Source of the DNA: a halophilic archaeon
GTDB taxonomy: Archaea > Halobacteriota > Halobacteria > Halobacteriales > Haladaptataceae
Direction of reading: 5' to 3'
Length of the DNA stretch: 64,000 nucleotides
Assembly: GCA_003298465.1 (NCBI GenBank)
Contig: QNGA01000008.1
Span: 189,204 to 253,203 of the forward strand
The notes beneath the pieces are model-generated. The model worked only from the letters and a program-made list of their open reading frames with translations, ran no database searches and was not told the DNA's origin. Made by a program: the position numbers and the translations under genes. Positions 26,719 to 34,346 of this stretch are shown one piece after another. Position 1 is the stretch's first letter, and each line of letters begins with the position of its first letter.

Positions 26719-27570
26719 TCACAAGAGCAGCGCCAGACGTCCACCAATAAACGCCACTGCAGAGATGTACATCCCGTACTTCAATAGTGACTGCCCACCC
26801 GCTGGGTCGTCGAAACTTCGGTATCCAGAGTAGAGCATGACGAGAACTGCTGGTGCAACCAAGATGAGATATGCTGCGCCAAAAGTGCCGATGAAATACG
26901 GTATCGGACTAGCAAGCATCCCAACCACCAATACTGCCATTGCGAGGATAAGCGCTGGACGTCGACCAACGGAGATCGGGAGTGTGTTCAACCCTTCCTC
27001 ACGGTCACCTGCGAGGTCTTCAACGTCCTTGATCACTTCTCGTGCAAACGTCGACAGAGCTGCTAACAGGAACAGGACACCTACTGCCGAGGTCAAGTTG
27101 CCGGCGGCTGCTGCACCGAACAAGAATGTACTCCCGCCAAGGTATGACACAAGCAGGTTGCCGACCCCTGGAAGTCCCTTGAAAAATTCCGTATACGTGA
27201 TGAGCGCAATGAGATTGAGAACGGCGATGATTGTTGCCAGCACTGGGAGCGTAAGAGCGAATGCGCCAGCGATAGCAAACAGGACGAGACTAAAGACAAG
27301 GACAGTCCGTGGTTCGACTGCGCCACGCGGAATGGGCCGCTCAGGGTTGTTAATTCGATCGATATCCCGATCGAAATAGTCGTTGATAGCCATTCCTGCA
27401 CCAGTGGCAAGAATCGTTGTGATGGTGGCGGCACTGCTCGCGCCAAGATGGGAAAGAATCTCGCTTCCTTGAGCAACGAACGCTCCAGTAAACGTGAGTA
27501 CTCCTGACGCAATGGCATTCCCTGGACGGGTGAGTTCGATAAGTCCTCGAATGCGCTCGTCAGATGACAC
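26719..27570 (-). CDS. UbiA-family prenyltransferase (digeranylgeranylglyceryl phosphate synthase-like)
   Basis: 283 residues from GTG 27570. The upstream ATG at 27615 would put a TATA-like tract (atttatag) inside the gene, whereas GTG 27570 places that tract about 30 bases upstream. The product has about eight to nine helices and both Asp-rich prenyl-diphosphate motifs: NDYFDRDIDRINNPERPIPR and VIKDVEDLAGD. In archaea this branch adds the second geranylgeranyl chain to GGGP for membrane lipids, but the same family also makes menaquinone or C50 carotenoids. A GGGP synthase lies at 55 kb in this window. Confidence 0.88.
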   Translation of the reverse strand: MSSDERIRGLIELTRPGNAIASGVLTFTGAFVAQGSEILSHLGASSAATITTILATGAGMAINDYFDRDIDRINNPERPIPRGAVEPRTVLVFSLVLFAIAGAFALTLPVLATIIAVLNLIALITYTEFFKGLPGVGNLLVSYLGGSTFLFGAAAAGNLTSAVGVLFLLAALSTFAREVIKDVEDLAGDREEGLNTLPISVGRRPALILAMAVLVVGMLASPIPYFIGTFGAAYLILVAPAVLVMLYSGYRSFDDPAGGQSLLKYGMYISAVAFIGGRLALLL

Positions 27571-27703
27571 ACCAGCGAATTTCTTTGCTGTGACTATAAA
27601 TAGCACGAAACGCATGCTGTTATACTCAAACTGACGTGATCTCAGCGCGCGCTTACGCCGGTGTATCGAAAAAGCCTATTAATTATCACTAGACCATTTC
27701 TAT

Positions 27704-28144
27704 ATGGACCAGTCAGATTTCGGGATGATACGAAGAGGCGTACGTGCTGATGACCGAGATGAGGACGCGTCCGAACGAATTCACGTATTTCAGCAACTAC
27801 TGGCAGAGAATTCCGAGCTAGAGCTGACCGATGCGATGGCCACCATTTGTGGCATCAACGAAGCTGAGTTTCGTGTGTATCTGATGGTCCTTGACTATCC
27901 ACATTGCTCAATTACGGACATTGCTGACGTTCTCGACCGCGACTCTAGCACGGTTGGCAAGCAAATGAAACCGCTGCTCAAACAGGACCTTGTTGAGCGA
28001 TTTCCGCGAACGGTGGACAGTGGCGGTATCAAGTACCTCTACGAGGCGCAATCGCTTCCGGAAACCAAACAGTGGCTCCAACACGAGTTGGACGCCTGGA
28101 CAGATGAGATACTGTCCCAACTCACACGTCTTCACGCGAACTGA
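27704..28144 (+). CDS. MarR/TrmB-like winged-helix regulator
   Basis: 146 residues. A winged helix spans about 55-110: CGINEAEFRVYLMVLDYPHC, then SITDIADVLDRDSSTVGKQM as recognition segment, then VERFPRTVDSGGIKYLYEA as wing. A helical C-terminus (TKQWLQHELDAWTDEILSQL) probably dimerises. It is divergent from the UbiA gene. A TATA-like tract (ttaattat) lies about 25-30 bases before the ATG. Target unknown. Confidence 0.85.
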   Translation: MDQSDFGMIRRGVRADDRDEDASERIHVFQQLLAENSELELTDAMATICGINEAEFRVYLMVLDYPHCSITDIADVLDRDSSTVGKQMKPLLKQDLVERFPRTVDSGGIKYLYEAQSLPETKQWLQHELDAWTDEILSQLTRLHAN

Positions 28145-28202
28145 TTCGATTATTGGGGTCAGGACGCGTTCCAGCTATTGACAAAACATTGTGGGTTCGA
28201 TA

Positions 28203-28221
28203 AGTCACACCCGTTGTGACC
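28203..28221. repeat. Left arm of a perfect 19-bp inverted repeat
   Basis: AGTCACACCCGTTGTGACC. The exact complement lies at 28442-28460, inside the 3' end of the coiled-coil gene. The interval between contains further GTCACG-type words. Each arm is itself partly palindromic (GTCACA...TGTGAC). Confidence 0.7.
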
Positions 28222-28417
28222 AAACACGAGACCGAAACCACGAGGCAGCTGTAACATACAGTACCACTACTACTGAACGAAAAGGATCTTCTTCCTTAGT
28301 TGTGACTAGCGTAAGAGGCGTCGGAGACGTGAGGAACCGCCCCAAGCTGTGGCCAAGGGCGGTCTACACGTCACGTCCCGTCCAACGTGTCACTATAGAT
28401 CTGTTTCCTCGCCGTTC

Positions 28418-29284
28418 TCACACCTCACTACCGTCACGTCCGGTCACAACGGGTGTGACTCCGCCCGTGACCGTGCCATTCTCGAGGAGATCAAACTCGT
28501 GATACCGCATTTCATTCAGCGCTTCTGCTGTGGCCATATCCATCGCCACGATCTCGACTGTCTCCTGTTTCTGACTCACGCGGCGCTCTTTGACCGTCAC
28601 GTCCGAGCCACCGAGTTCGACGAGCGCGTTCCAGACGCGCGTGATGGTCGTTCCGTGCGGTTTCTCGCCATCGATAGCGGTGATCGCAGCCTTCAGATCC
28701 GCCCGCGTCCAAAAGACGCCTGAGCCGTTTTTCCGCCGCGTGGCGACTTCGTCCCATCGCCGGGCGGCTGTCACCGCTCGCCACGAATTCTTTTTGTTCT
28801 TCTCGTCCACGAGCCGCTTTTTCACTTGGTACGGCGAACAGTTCGCGTACAGATCCAGTGGGGACGTCGCTGGATCGACGCTACCCGGCAGGCCAGCGGT
28901 GTTCGACGATTCGCCATCGTCTTCAATCTCGGCTTCGAGTTGGCTCACCTTCGCTGTGGCCGCTTTCGAGGTCTCCCGCGCAGTCTTTGCGTTCTCTTTC
29001 GCCTCGTGTGCATTCGCGGCCAGCTCCTTCCGGGCCGTGCTAGCCTTCTCGGCGTCCGCTTGGAGTTCATCAACGCGCTCTTCGAGCACGTCGATCTGCC
29101 TGGCCTGCTGCTGGATCACCGCCCACATCGTTTCCCGGCTTGGGAGCTGCTGCTCGGAATCCGGCTCGGCCGCGCTCGCGTTCGACGTACTCGGCTCTGC
29201 CACGTCTATCCCCATCGCGGCGGCAAAGTCTTCGTCCGATACCACGTTTTCATCAACTTCTTCGAGCGAAAGTCCGACAGCCAT
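28418..29284 (-). CDS. Coiled-coil replicon-associated protein
   Basis: 288 residues, last gene of a compact minus-strand operon. Residues 60-125 form a long coiled coil (VIQQQARQIDVLEERVDELQ). The next 100 residues include VKKRLVDEKNKKNSWRAVTA and FWTRADLKAAITAIDGEKPH, which read as a DNA-binding helical domain. The final residues encode one arm of the 19-bp inverted repeat, so coding and cis-acting sequence overlap. Layout matches the proteins at 18595 and 21897. Function unknown; replication or partition is plausible. Confidence 0.75.
   Translation of the reverse strand: MAVGLSLEEVDENVVSDEDFAAAMGIDVAEPSTSNASAAEPDSEQQLPSRETMWAVIQQQARQIDVLEERVDELQADAEKASTARKELAANAHEAKENAKTARETSKAATAKVSQLEAEIEDDGESSNTAGLPGSVDPATSPLDLYANCSPYQVKKRLVDEKNKKNSWRAVTAARRWDEVATRRKNGSGVFWTRADLKAAITAIDGEKPHGTTITRVWNALVELGGSDVTVKERRVSQKQETVEIVAMDMATAEALNEMRYHEFDLLENGTVTGGVTPVVTGRDGSEV
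28442..28460. repeat. Right arm of the 19-bp inverted repeat
   Basis: GGTCACAACGGGTGTGACT, the exact reverse complement of 28203-28221. It lies within codons near the 3' end of the coiled-coil gene, about 20 codons before its stop. Confidence 0.7.
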
Positions 29285-29481
29285 CAGTTCTCACCTCCGA
29301 AATCCGTCTCCACATCCTGTTGGAGCGACTCGATCTGCTCGTCTTTCTCGACTACTTCCTGTTCGAGGTCGTCAATTCGGTTGGTAAGCGATTGGACGTG
29401 CTTGGCAAGGTCGCTGGCCGAGATATTGCTCTCATCGAGAGTACTGGACGCTCTGGAAGCGGTGGTGTTACTCATCGGCAC
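29284..29481 (-). CDS. 65-residue coiled-coil protein
   Basis: Small acidic protein whose residues 18-60 form a continuous heptad helix (DLAKHVQSLTNRIDDLEQEV). Its stop overlaps the start of the downstream coiled-coil gene, and its start overlaps the upstream gene by 14 bases, so it is firmly within the operon. It could pair with the coiled coil of the 28418-29284 product; that is inference. Confidence 0.7.
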   Translation of the reverse strand: MPMSNTTASRASSTLDESNISASDLAKHVQSLTNRIDDLEQEVVEKDEQIESLQQDVETDFGGEN

Positions 29482-29875
29482 GCACCTCCGCTAGGGCTGC
29501 AGTATCGTCTCCTGGCGTGGAGAGCTGGGGGAAGTGCGCAATCGTGGTGAGCGCCCCAATACAACGAGCAGTCGTGTCACTGGCGGTGTGAGTGTACTCG
29601 ATAACAGCCATCGGCGAATCAGCGTGGCTGGCCGTACAGTGGTAGGTGGCTTGTTGAATGTCGTCCTGTGTGGTCGTCGTAACCGGTGGAACTGTCAAGA
29701 CAAGCTGTGGTGCCTGACTCGTTACTGGGTGTGTTGCTCTCACCGTGCAAATCGTCCGTGGGAGGTCAGTCGTCGTAATGCCAATGCGATCCTCGGGTGA
29801 AAGCTCTTGGACGAGTGTGTCGGCATCGCGGGGATTCAACGGCTTGGGAACGATCGAATGCTCGTGGGTACTCAC
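29468..29875 (-). CDS. Hypothetical protein of replicon-type operon
   Basis: 135 residues, Thr-rich and beta-rich (RTICTVRATHPVTSQAPQLV), with no recognised motif. It overlaps both neighbours (ATGA with the upstream gene). The His and Cys residues are scattered and do not form a clear metal site. Confidence 0.65.
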   Translation of the reverse strand: MSTHEHSIVPKPLNPRDADTLVQELSPEDRIGITTTDLPRTICTVRATHPVTSQAPQLVLTVPPVTTTTQDDIQQATYHCTASHADSPMAVIEYTHTASDTTARCIGALTTIAHFPQLSTPGDDTAALAEVRADE

Positions 29876-30204
29876 GCCTGCTCACCTCCCGTTGGATTGG
29901 TGATGCACTCGACATGCGCACCCGTCCGAAGCCAGGTGTACCGTCCACTCGGTGAGAGGTCGTAGTACTCGAGCGTTGTCTTGGTGTGCTCAATCTCGTT
30001 GTAGTAGGAGTACTGGAGTCTGTAGAGGTCGTGGGTAGGTGTGGCGACGTACAGAACGTGCTCACCGGGCTGGGGGCCACGACAGGAGAGTTCGGGTTCG
30101 CAGTGGTTACACTGATAGACGACGCCCGTGAGCGTGCGCTTCTCGGTGTGGATCTGGATCGGGTCTGCACGCGCCAACGCGAGGACAGCGTCTCGGTTGG
30201 TCAT
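29872..30204 (-). CDS. Hypothetical protein with CNHC motif
   Basis: 110 residues from ATG 30204, which overlaps the upstream stop (ATGA). A Cys pair CNHCEPELSC around residue 33 could bind zinc. The remainder is beta-rich (HVLYVATPTHDLYRLQYSYY). No family recognised; the operon context is its only clue. Confidence 0.65.
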   Translation of the reverse strand: MTNRDAVLALARADPIQIHTEKRTLTGVVYQCNHCEPELSCRGPQPGEHVLYVATPTHDLYRLQYSYYNEIEHTKTTLEYYDLSPSGRYTWLRTGAHVECITNPTGGEQA

Positions 30205-30581
30205 TGGTCTGCCTCCCGGTTCTGGCGAAAGCGTTGACACCGCTGACACGGTGCGTACTGATCGTCCTGAGCACCCTCCCGAGTGCGATCGTCGAGTGGG
30301 TTGTCGGTATGCAGCGTACAGAGTGGCTCGTTGTCCTCGTCGAGTTCGTGATAGGCGAAGGCGTCGCCTGCCTGCTGGTCGACGATGGCAACCATCTCGT
30401 CGGCAGGATAGGGATCGGCAGCGATGCGCTGGTGGCGTTCGGCATCGGTGAGAGTGGTTTCGAAATGCGCCTCACAGTAATGAGAATCAGTGATTTGAAT
30501 CGCGTACGTCCCACAGTGTGGACAGCGTTCGAATGTGTCTTCGATCTCGTCGGGCGTGATCGGGTCCGAGGAGCGGGTCAT
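30201..30581 (-). CDS. Zinc-ribbon protein of replicon-type operon
   Basis: 126 residues from ATG 30581. An N-terminal CPHCGTYAIQ with a downstream HYCEAHF and a C-terminal CQRCQRF suggest one or two zinc sites. It is acidic throughout. It overlaps the downstream gene by four bases. Confidence 0.68.
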   Translation of the reverse strand: MTRSSDPITPDEIEDTFERCPHCGTYAIQITDSHYCEAHFETTLTDAERHQRIAADPYPADEMVAIVDQQAGDAFAYHELDEDNEPLCTLHTDNPLDDRTREGAQDDQYAPCQRCQRFRQNREADQ

Positions 30582-30637
30582 CACCCATCACCTCTCGTGG
30601 CTGTCGCTCTTTGGGGAGGGCGTACTGTGGGGTGCAT
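30581..30637 (-). CDS. 18-residue coupled micro-ORF (tentative)
   Basis: ATG directly follows the stop of the upstream gene and its TGA shares a base with the next ATG, so it fills the only gap in the operon exactly. The product (MHPTVRPPQR...) is basic and unlike the neighbours. It may serve translational coupling or be coincidence. Confidence 0.25.
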   Translation of the reverse strand: MHPTVRPPQRATATRGDG

Positions 30638-31138
30638 TTACGTGCGCACCTCAGTTGTGTTGGCGGTGTAGGTGGTGGGGTCGACGTCGTAGCACCGCTT
30701 GAGGATACGCTGGTAGTACCTGCGGGTTTCCGCTTGGGTTTCACCCGGTGGTGTCGAGGGGAGCTTCTGGTTGCCCGTTTTGGTCGTCGCGACCGAGCGG
30801 TGGGTTTCGGTATCGTCGGGAATCTGGAAGCCCTCCTCGCCGTAGTCGATCGGGAGGCGACGTTCGAAAAAACGCTGACAGTCCGCTGTAGCGTAGATGC
30901 AATACAAGTAGGGCTCTTGACTGGTGGTCTTGGTTCGGGTTTCAAAGCCCACGCGGAGTTCGACGAGGTACGCGCGGGTGATCGCCTCGTCGGTGGTTTC
31001 GGGAGTGGGTTGGTCTGGGTCTTGATTGGTGGTTTCGGGTGTGGGTTCGAGGCGCTTGACGGGTTCGAAGACTTTCTTGCCGAATTGGGCCTCGAGGGAG
31101 AGAGCGCCGCCGTTGGGTTTCTCGTCGAAGGACGCCAT
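30638..31138 (-). CDS. Hypothetical protein, early gene of replicon-type operon
   Basis: 166 residues: a Thr/Pro-rich linker (TPETTNQDPDQPTPETTDEA) after a short N-terminal segment, then a compact domain with YLYCIYATADCQRFFERRLP and RYYQRILKRCYDVDPTTY. No motif recognised. The start overlaps the stop of a 23-residue ORF (TAATG). Confidence 0.68.
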   Translation of the reverse strand: MASFDEKPNGGALSLEAQFGKKVFEPVKRLEPTPETTNQDPDQPTPETTDEAITRAYLVELRVGFETRTKTTSQEPYLYCIYATADCQRFFERRLPIDYGEEGFQIPDDTETHRSVATTKTGNQKLPSTPPGETQAETRRYYQRILKRCYDVDPTTYTANTTEVRT

Positions 31139-31209
31139 TAGTGGTGTCCTCCGGTGAAGGGTGGTTGGTAGTCGATGCGTTTTTCAACAGTAGGCGTGTT
31201 TTCAGTCAT
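31138..31209 (-). CDS. 23-residue leader ORF coupled to operon
   Basis: ATG 31209 to TAA 31138, starting MTENTPTVEKRIDY and ending in GGHH. Its stop overlaps the ATG of the next gene, and haloarchaeal codon use looks normal. It could be a real micro-protein or a leader peptide that couples translation. A 7-bp hairpin lies just upstream. Confidence 0.4.
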   Translation of the reverse strand: MTENTPTVEKRIDYQPPFTGGHH

Positions 31210-31229
31210 GCTTCGGCTGATCCCGAAGC
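31210..31229. promoter_or_regulatory. 7-bp hairpin upstream of the operon
   Basis: GCTTCGG and CCGAAGC with a 6-base loop lie immediately upstream of the leader ORF, in the region that separates the operon from the divergent winged-helix gene. It could be an operator or an mRNA leader element. Confidence 0.4.
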
Positions 31230-31391
31230 GCGGTCGGTGTTGCAACCACCGGCCTTTCTACAAGGCATTCCGCGCTTCTACAACTATGCCTTTGTTTTAC
31301 AGGGAAATAAAACTATGTATTGCATAGTGTTCTGCAGTATTCAAAGTAAACTATTTTGCATATCAAACCATCTTTTGTACTGTACTGCACT

Positions 31392-31652
31392 ATGAATCGC
31401 ATAGAAATGGTCAACGAAGATTTCGACCCTTCTGAAGATTGTGACCGAGTTCTTAATGTATTCAAGGAGGGGCAAGAGAACGACAGGCCCTGGGGGCGTG
31501 CGAACCCTCGCTTCATTATTGACCAGACAGGGATTGAGAAACCAAATGTTGAGTATCATCTCCGCCGATTAAGGGATGCTGGTTGGATTACCCGCTGTGC
31601 TCGCGGTCTCTATGAGTATGTAGAGGATCCAAGAGAGGAGAAAGATGAGTAG
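31392..31652 (+). CDS. Winged-helix regulator divergent from replicon operon
   Basis: 86 residues from ATG 31392 (MNRIEMVNEDFDP). The fold is clear: NPRFIIDQTGIEKPNVEYHL as the HTH and RRLRDAGWITRCARGLYEYV as wing. The ATG is preceded by AT-rich DNA (aaactattttgcatatc). It is AT-richer than the operon and resembles small phage- or plasmid-type repressors. Control of the divergent operon is a reasonable inference. Confidence 0.82.
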   Translation: MNRIEMVNEDFDPSEDCDRVLNVFKEGQENDRPWGRANPRFIIDQTGIEKPNVEYHLRRLRDAGWITRCARGLYEYVEDPREEKDE

Positions 31653-31805
31653 TGGCTCCTAAAGAAAACGTCACAGGTGGGGTTGTAGAACGGGAGAAAC
31701 AAATCCGCGAAATTGCACATTATCTATCGCGAGCGTCGTGTGTAAATCAAGTCGATCGCCTGTGATTCGACACTGCTTCGAAGAGGTGATAGAACGGTGA
31801 TGTCA

Positions 31806-32050
31806 AAGCGGATGAGCAAGATGAGCTCTCTGAGATCATAGCCGAAACCGTTGACTTTTACATTCCATCGATGGAGTATGAGGTGGACACTTACACGTAC
31901 GCTGATGACCCAATCGAATTAATCCCCGGTGAGGAAGTTGCCTGCTTTGTTCTCCAACAAACTGTCAAGGACATACTTGAAGCAATTATCGGGACTGAGC
32001 CGTTCGAAGAATACAGTAAAAGCAACTTGCACGGAATCGGTGAGTATTGA
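31806..32050 (+). pseudogene. Acidic fragment without a proper start
   Basis: An open frame reads ADEQDELSEIIAETVDFYIP, later VACFVLQQTVKDILEAIIGT, to a TGA at 32050. An in-frame TAG lies just upstream and the only ATG is internal (31871). It looks like the end of a gene that lost its 5' part, or a small gene starting at 31871. Confidence 0.4.
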
Positions 32051-32100
32051 CGTGGACGGCCATGCTTCGCGCGTAGCTCTCCATCATCACATGGGATCGT

Positions 32101-32814
32101 CTACGGAAGTGCAACTGAAATAGCTTGAAAGATGAAACCCGAGATGAGGATGGCCAATCCAAGACGCCTGAATTGTGCCTCTGATTTTTCTATCCGTTCT
32201 TCAATGGGAGCAGACATGGAATAAAAGGGTCCTTTTTTGAAAATCTTTGGTTCGCCCTCATTTTCTAAAGCAATCACTAATTCCACATATCTGCCTATGC
32301 CTGAAGAATTCTTTTCTTTGGTATTAAATCCGTATACGCGATCCCAATCTTGAGATTTATTCTTGATATCATCATCACAGAATGCCTCCTTCAATTCGTG
32401 AAAACCTTTATTATATAAATGGTTTTCAGGAACACTACCCGCTCCTTCAGCCATTCGTCTCAGGTGGGAATCGGGAGACTCTGATCCAAGAGTTCTCCCT
32501 TTAAAATATAAATATTCAATTTGGTGAGCTTCAGCATTAGGGTCGCATAAGATGGTGAAGGCATCCCCGTTGTCCTCTATTCGTAGACGGTCAAGAGCAC
32601 TTTCTAGCTTTCCTGGGAAGAAATGATTACAGAAGAAAGGGATATCTGGTATCGCCAGAATAGAAGCTCCGAGAATATCGAGTGCCAACCCGACACCGAG
32701 AATGGTCCGACTGGGGTTCCATCTGAGACAAGCCCAGGAAAGGAAGACAACAAGTATTGAGACAAAAATCGCGATCAGGGCGTATCTTAGTCTCGGTGAT
32801 TTCAGCGTTACCAT
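32101..32814 (-). CDS. Membrane protein with soluble middle domain, unknown
   Basis: 237 residues: two N-terminal helices (about 9-30 and 38-58), a soluble middle of about 150 residues (LESALDRLRIEDNGDAFTIL and on) and one C-terminal helix (RRLGLAILISGFIFQAISVA). It is AT-rich relative to most of the window, with more Lys and Asn. Same strand as the membrane pair at 33.6-35.4 kb. No family recognised. Confidence 0.65.
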   Translation of the reverse strand: MVTLKSPRLRYALIAIFVSILVVFLSWACLRWNPSRTILGVGLALDILGASILAIPDIPFFCNHFFPGKLESALDRLRIEDNGDAFTILCDPNAEAHQIEYLYFKGRTLGSESPDSHLRRMAEGAGSVPENHLYNKGFHELKEAFCDDDIKNKSQDWDRVYGFNTKEKNSSGIGRYVELVIALENEGEPKIFKKGPFYSMSAPIEERIEKSEAQFRRLGLAILISGFIFQAISVALP

Positions 32815-33570
32815 CTTATCTTCACTCGTAGAATGTGATCAGGGAAAATGAATAAGGTTCGGTAATTGTCGTGTTATCCTACGGCACGCTCAGAGAGAAT
32901 CCGTGACCATCTACCTACCTGTAATAATTGTGGTGAAAAATCAAACGAGTCCTAAGAACAATCGACGGCAATGGTGAAAACCCCCGTTTTCAGAATCGTT
33001 TGCTTGCTACTGTGAACCAGTATCAATTTCAAATAAGACTATCGATGAAGAAATCTCCAAATCATGGGAACATCTAACCCCTGAATCACAATTCTAACCC
33101 CTGCGACCGCCGTTGCCGTACCGTCACTTCCCTACCCACTATGGAATCTAAATCCCCATGCGGCACAGCGAGTGTGCTGTAGGGGTCGATGGTATCCTAC
33201 GTGGTCGTTGACGAGCAGCGGTTGCTCGTCAGCGAGCCGCAGGTACCTCAACCGCCACTCTGCTGTCTCTCGTGACACCCATGTCGCCCCGTGACGTCCA
33301 TTCTTGAGACGGTGGTTCACGGCGGGACGTCTCGCCTCGTATGAGTGTCTACATATGCTGGATTGGTTGCGTCGTCATTTAGCTGGCGTAGACGGCGGTA
33401 TCAGACGGTGATGGGTGTTACAGTAGGAGATGTTTGTAATGGCAAGTTCGAAAGTACCCGTGTATGGCTTGCGACACGCTGTGTCATTGCCTCGGAATCA
33501 GATTTGCGTTCTGTCAACGTTTTGTCTCGCCCGTAGTTACGGCTATCCCTTCCAATGGTATGTGGGTAGT
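32815..33570. other. Intergenic stretch with a GC-rich islet
   Basis: About 755 bases. The flanks are AT-rich and empty. Bases 33115-33340 are GC-rich; one frame on the minus strand is open for 62 codons (NHRLKNGRHGATWVSRETAE) but has no clear start or domain. It looks like a fragment of a mobile element. It contains a small inverted repeat, CGTTGACGAGCAG with CTGCTCGTCAACG-like arms around 33207-33230. Confidence 0.4.
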
Positions 33571-34338
33571 TCAAAATAGATTTCTGATGCGCCCCGATAC
33601 AGAGCCACTCAGAGACGAAAGTGGCTCAACGATAGCCGACCAGGCCTTACGTTGCTTGTTTTCACTGCTATTCGGCTGCTCTGTAAGTTCCTCTATCTCT
33701 CCAGTATTGATACCAGTGTGTGCTTTACTATTTGAGGCTTCTTCAACATTTAGGGGCTCATTCAATACTATCTTCTCGGGATATCTGGTTACTGGTAATA
33801 CCTGTCTTTGTCCTAAATGGTCGGTGTATGAGAGATACAACTTGAATCGAAATCCCTCAACTCGGCTTTCTAGTAGTCCTTCTGTTCCAACCCGAAACGA
33901 TTGCACACCGTTATAGTGAGGGTGTTTTTTCAGTTTCATACTGGGGGCAGCGTAAAACTCAACATTCTCTCGCTGGCCTGCGATAGAGGATTCACCTTCA
34001 AGATTTGAATCAGGACTTCCCCGTATCACTCGGGACGTTGAGGGACCATCGGGAGCTATCAAATCATTTGAAGGGAAGGCAACTTGTGTGATCAGTTTGA
34101 GATCAGTCGCAACACCGTTCCCTAAGTTGGAAAGCCAGAGATGTACGCTCTCATCCTCATATCTGTAGTCACTAACCGCTATGACTGGCTTTTTATCCCG
34201 TTTCGTCAACTCGTGTTGTTGTTTCTGAATTTTATACTGCTGCCTATACAGAACCACCAGTAGTAGTGATAAGAGTAGCGACCCAGCCGTGTCTAATACC
34301 ATTCCCCAGTTCTCAAGCCAGGTAATAATCTCTACCAT
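33571..34338 (-). CDS. Membrane-anchored protein with beta-rich domain
   Basis: 255 residues. One N-terminal helix (about 14-32) followed by a basic stretch (RQQYKIQKQQHELTKRDKK), a beta-rich domain of about 140 residues (AVSDYRYEDESVHLWLSNLG) and a disordered tail. This layout occurs in proteins that tether a small beta domain to the membrane. It starts nine bases after the gene at 34347, so they form a two-gene operon. AT-rich; function unknown. Confidence 0.7.
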   Translation of the reverse strand: MVEIITWLENWGMVLDTAGSLLLSLLLVVLYRQQYKIQKQQHELTKRDKKPVIAVSDYRYEDESVHLWLSNLGNGVATDLKLITQVAFPSNDLIAPDGPSTSRVIRGSPDSNLEGESSIAGQRENVEFYAAPSMKLKKHPHYNGVQSFRVGTEGLLESRVEGFRFKLYLSYTDHLGQRQVLPVTRYPEKIVLNEPLNVEEASNSKAHTGINTGEIEELTEQPNSSENKQRKAWSAIVEPLSSLSGSVSGRIRNLF

Positions 34339-34346
34339 GTGAAGGA

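Noticed and set aside
28150..28417. CRISPR or tandem repeat in the region before the coiled-coil gene
   Set aside because: Only the single 19-bp inverted pair is exact; other GTCACG words are short and irregular.
33132..33320. 62-codon minus-strand frame as a gene
   Set aside because: No clear start, domain or acidic composition; treated as debris in a GC-rich islet.
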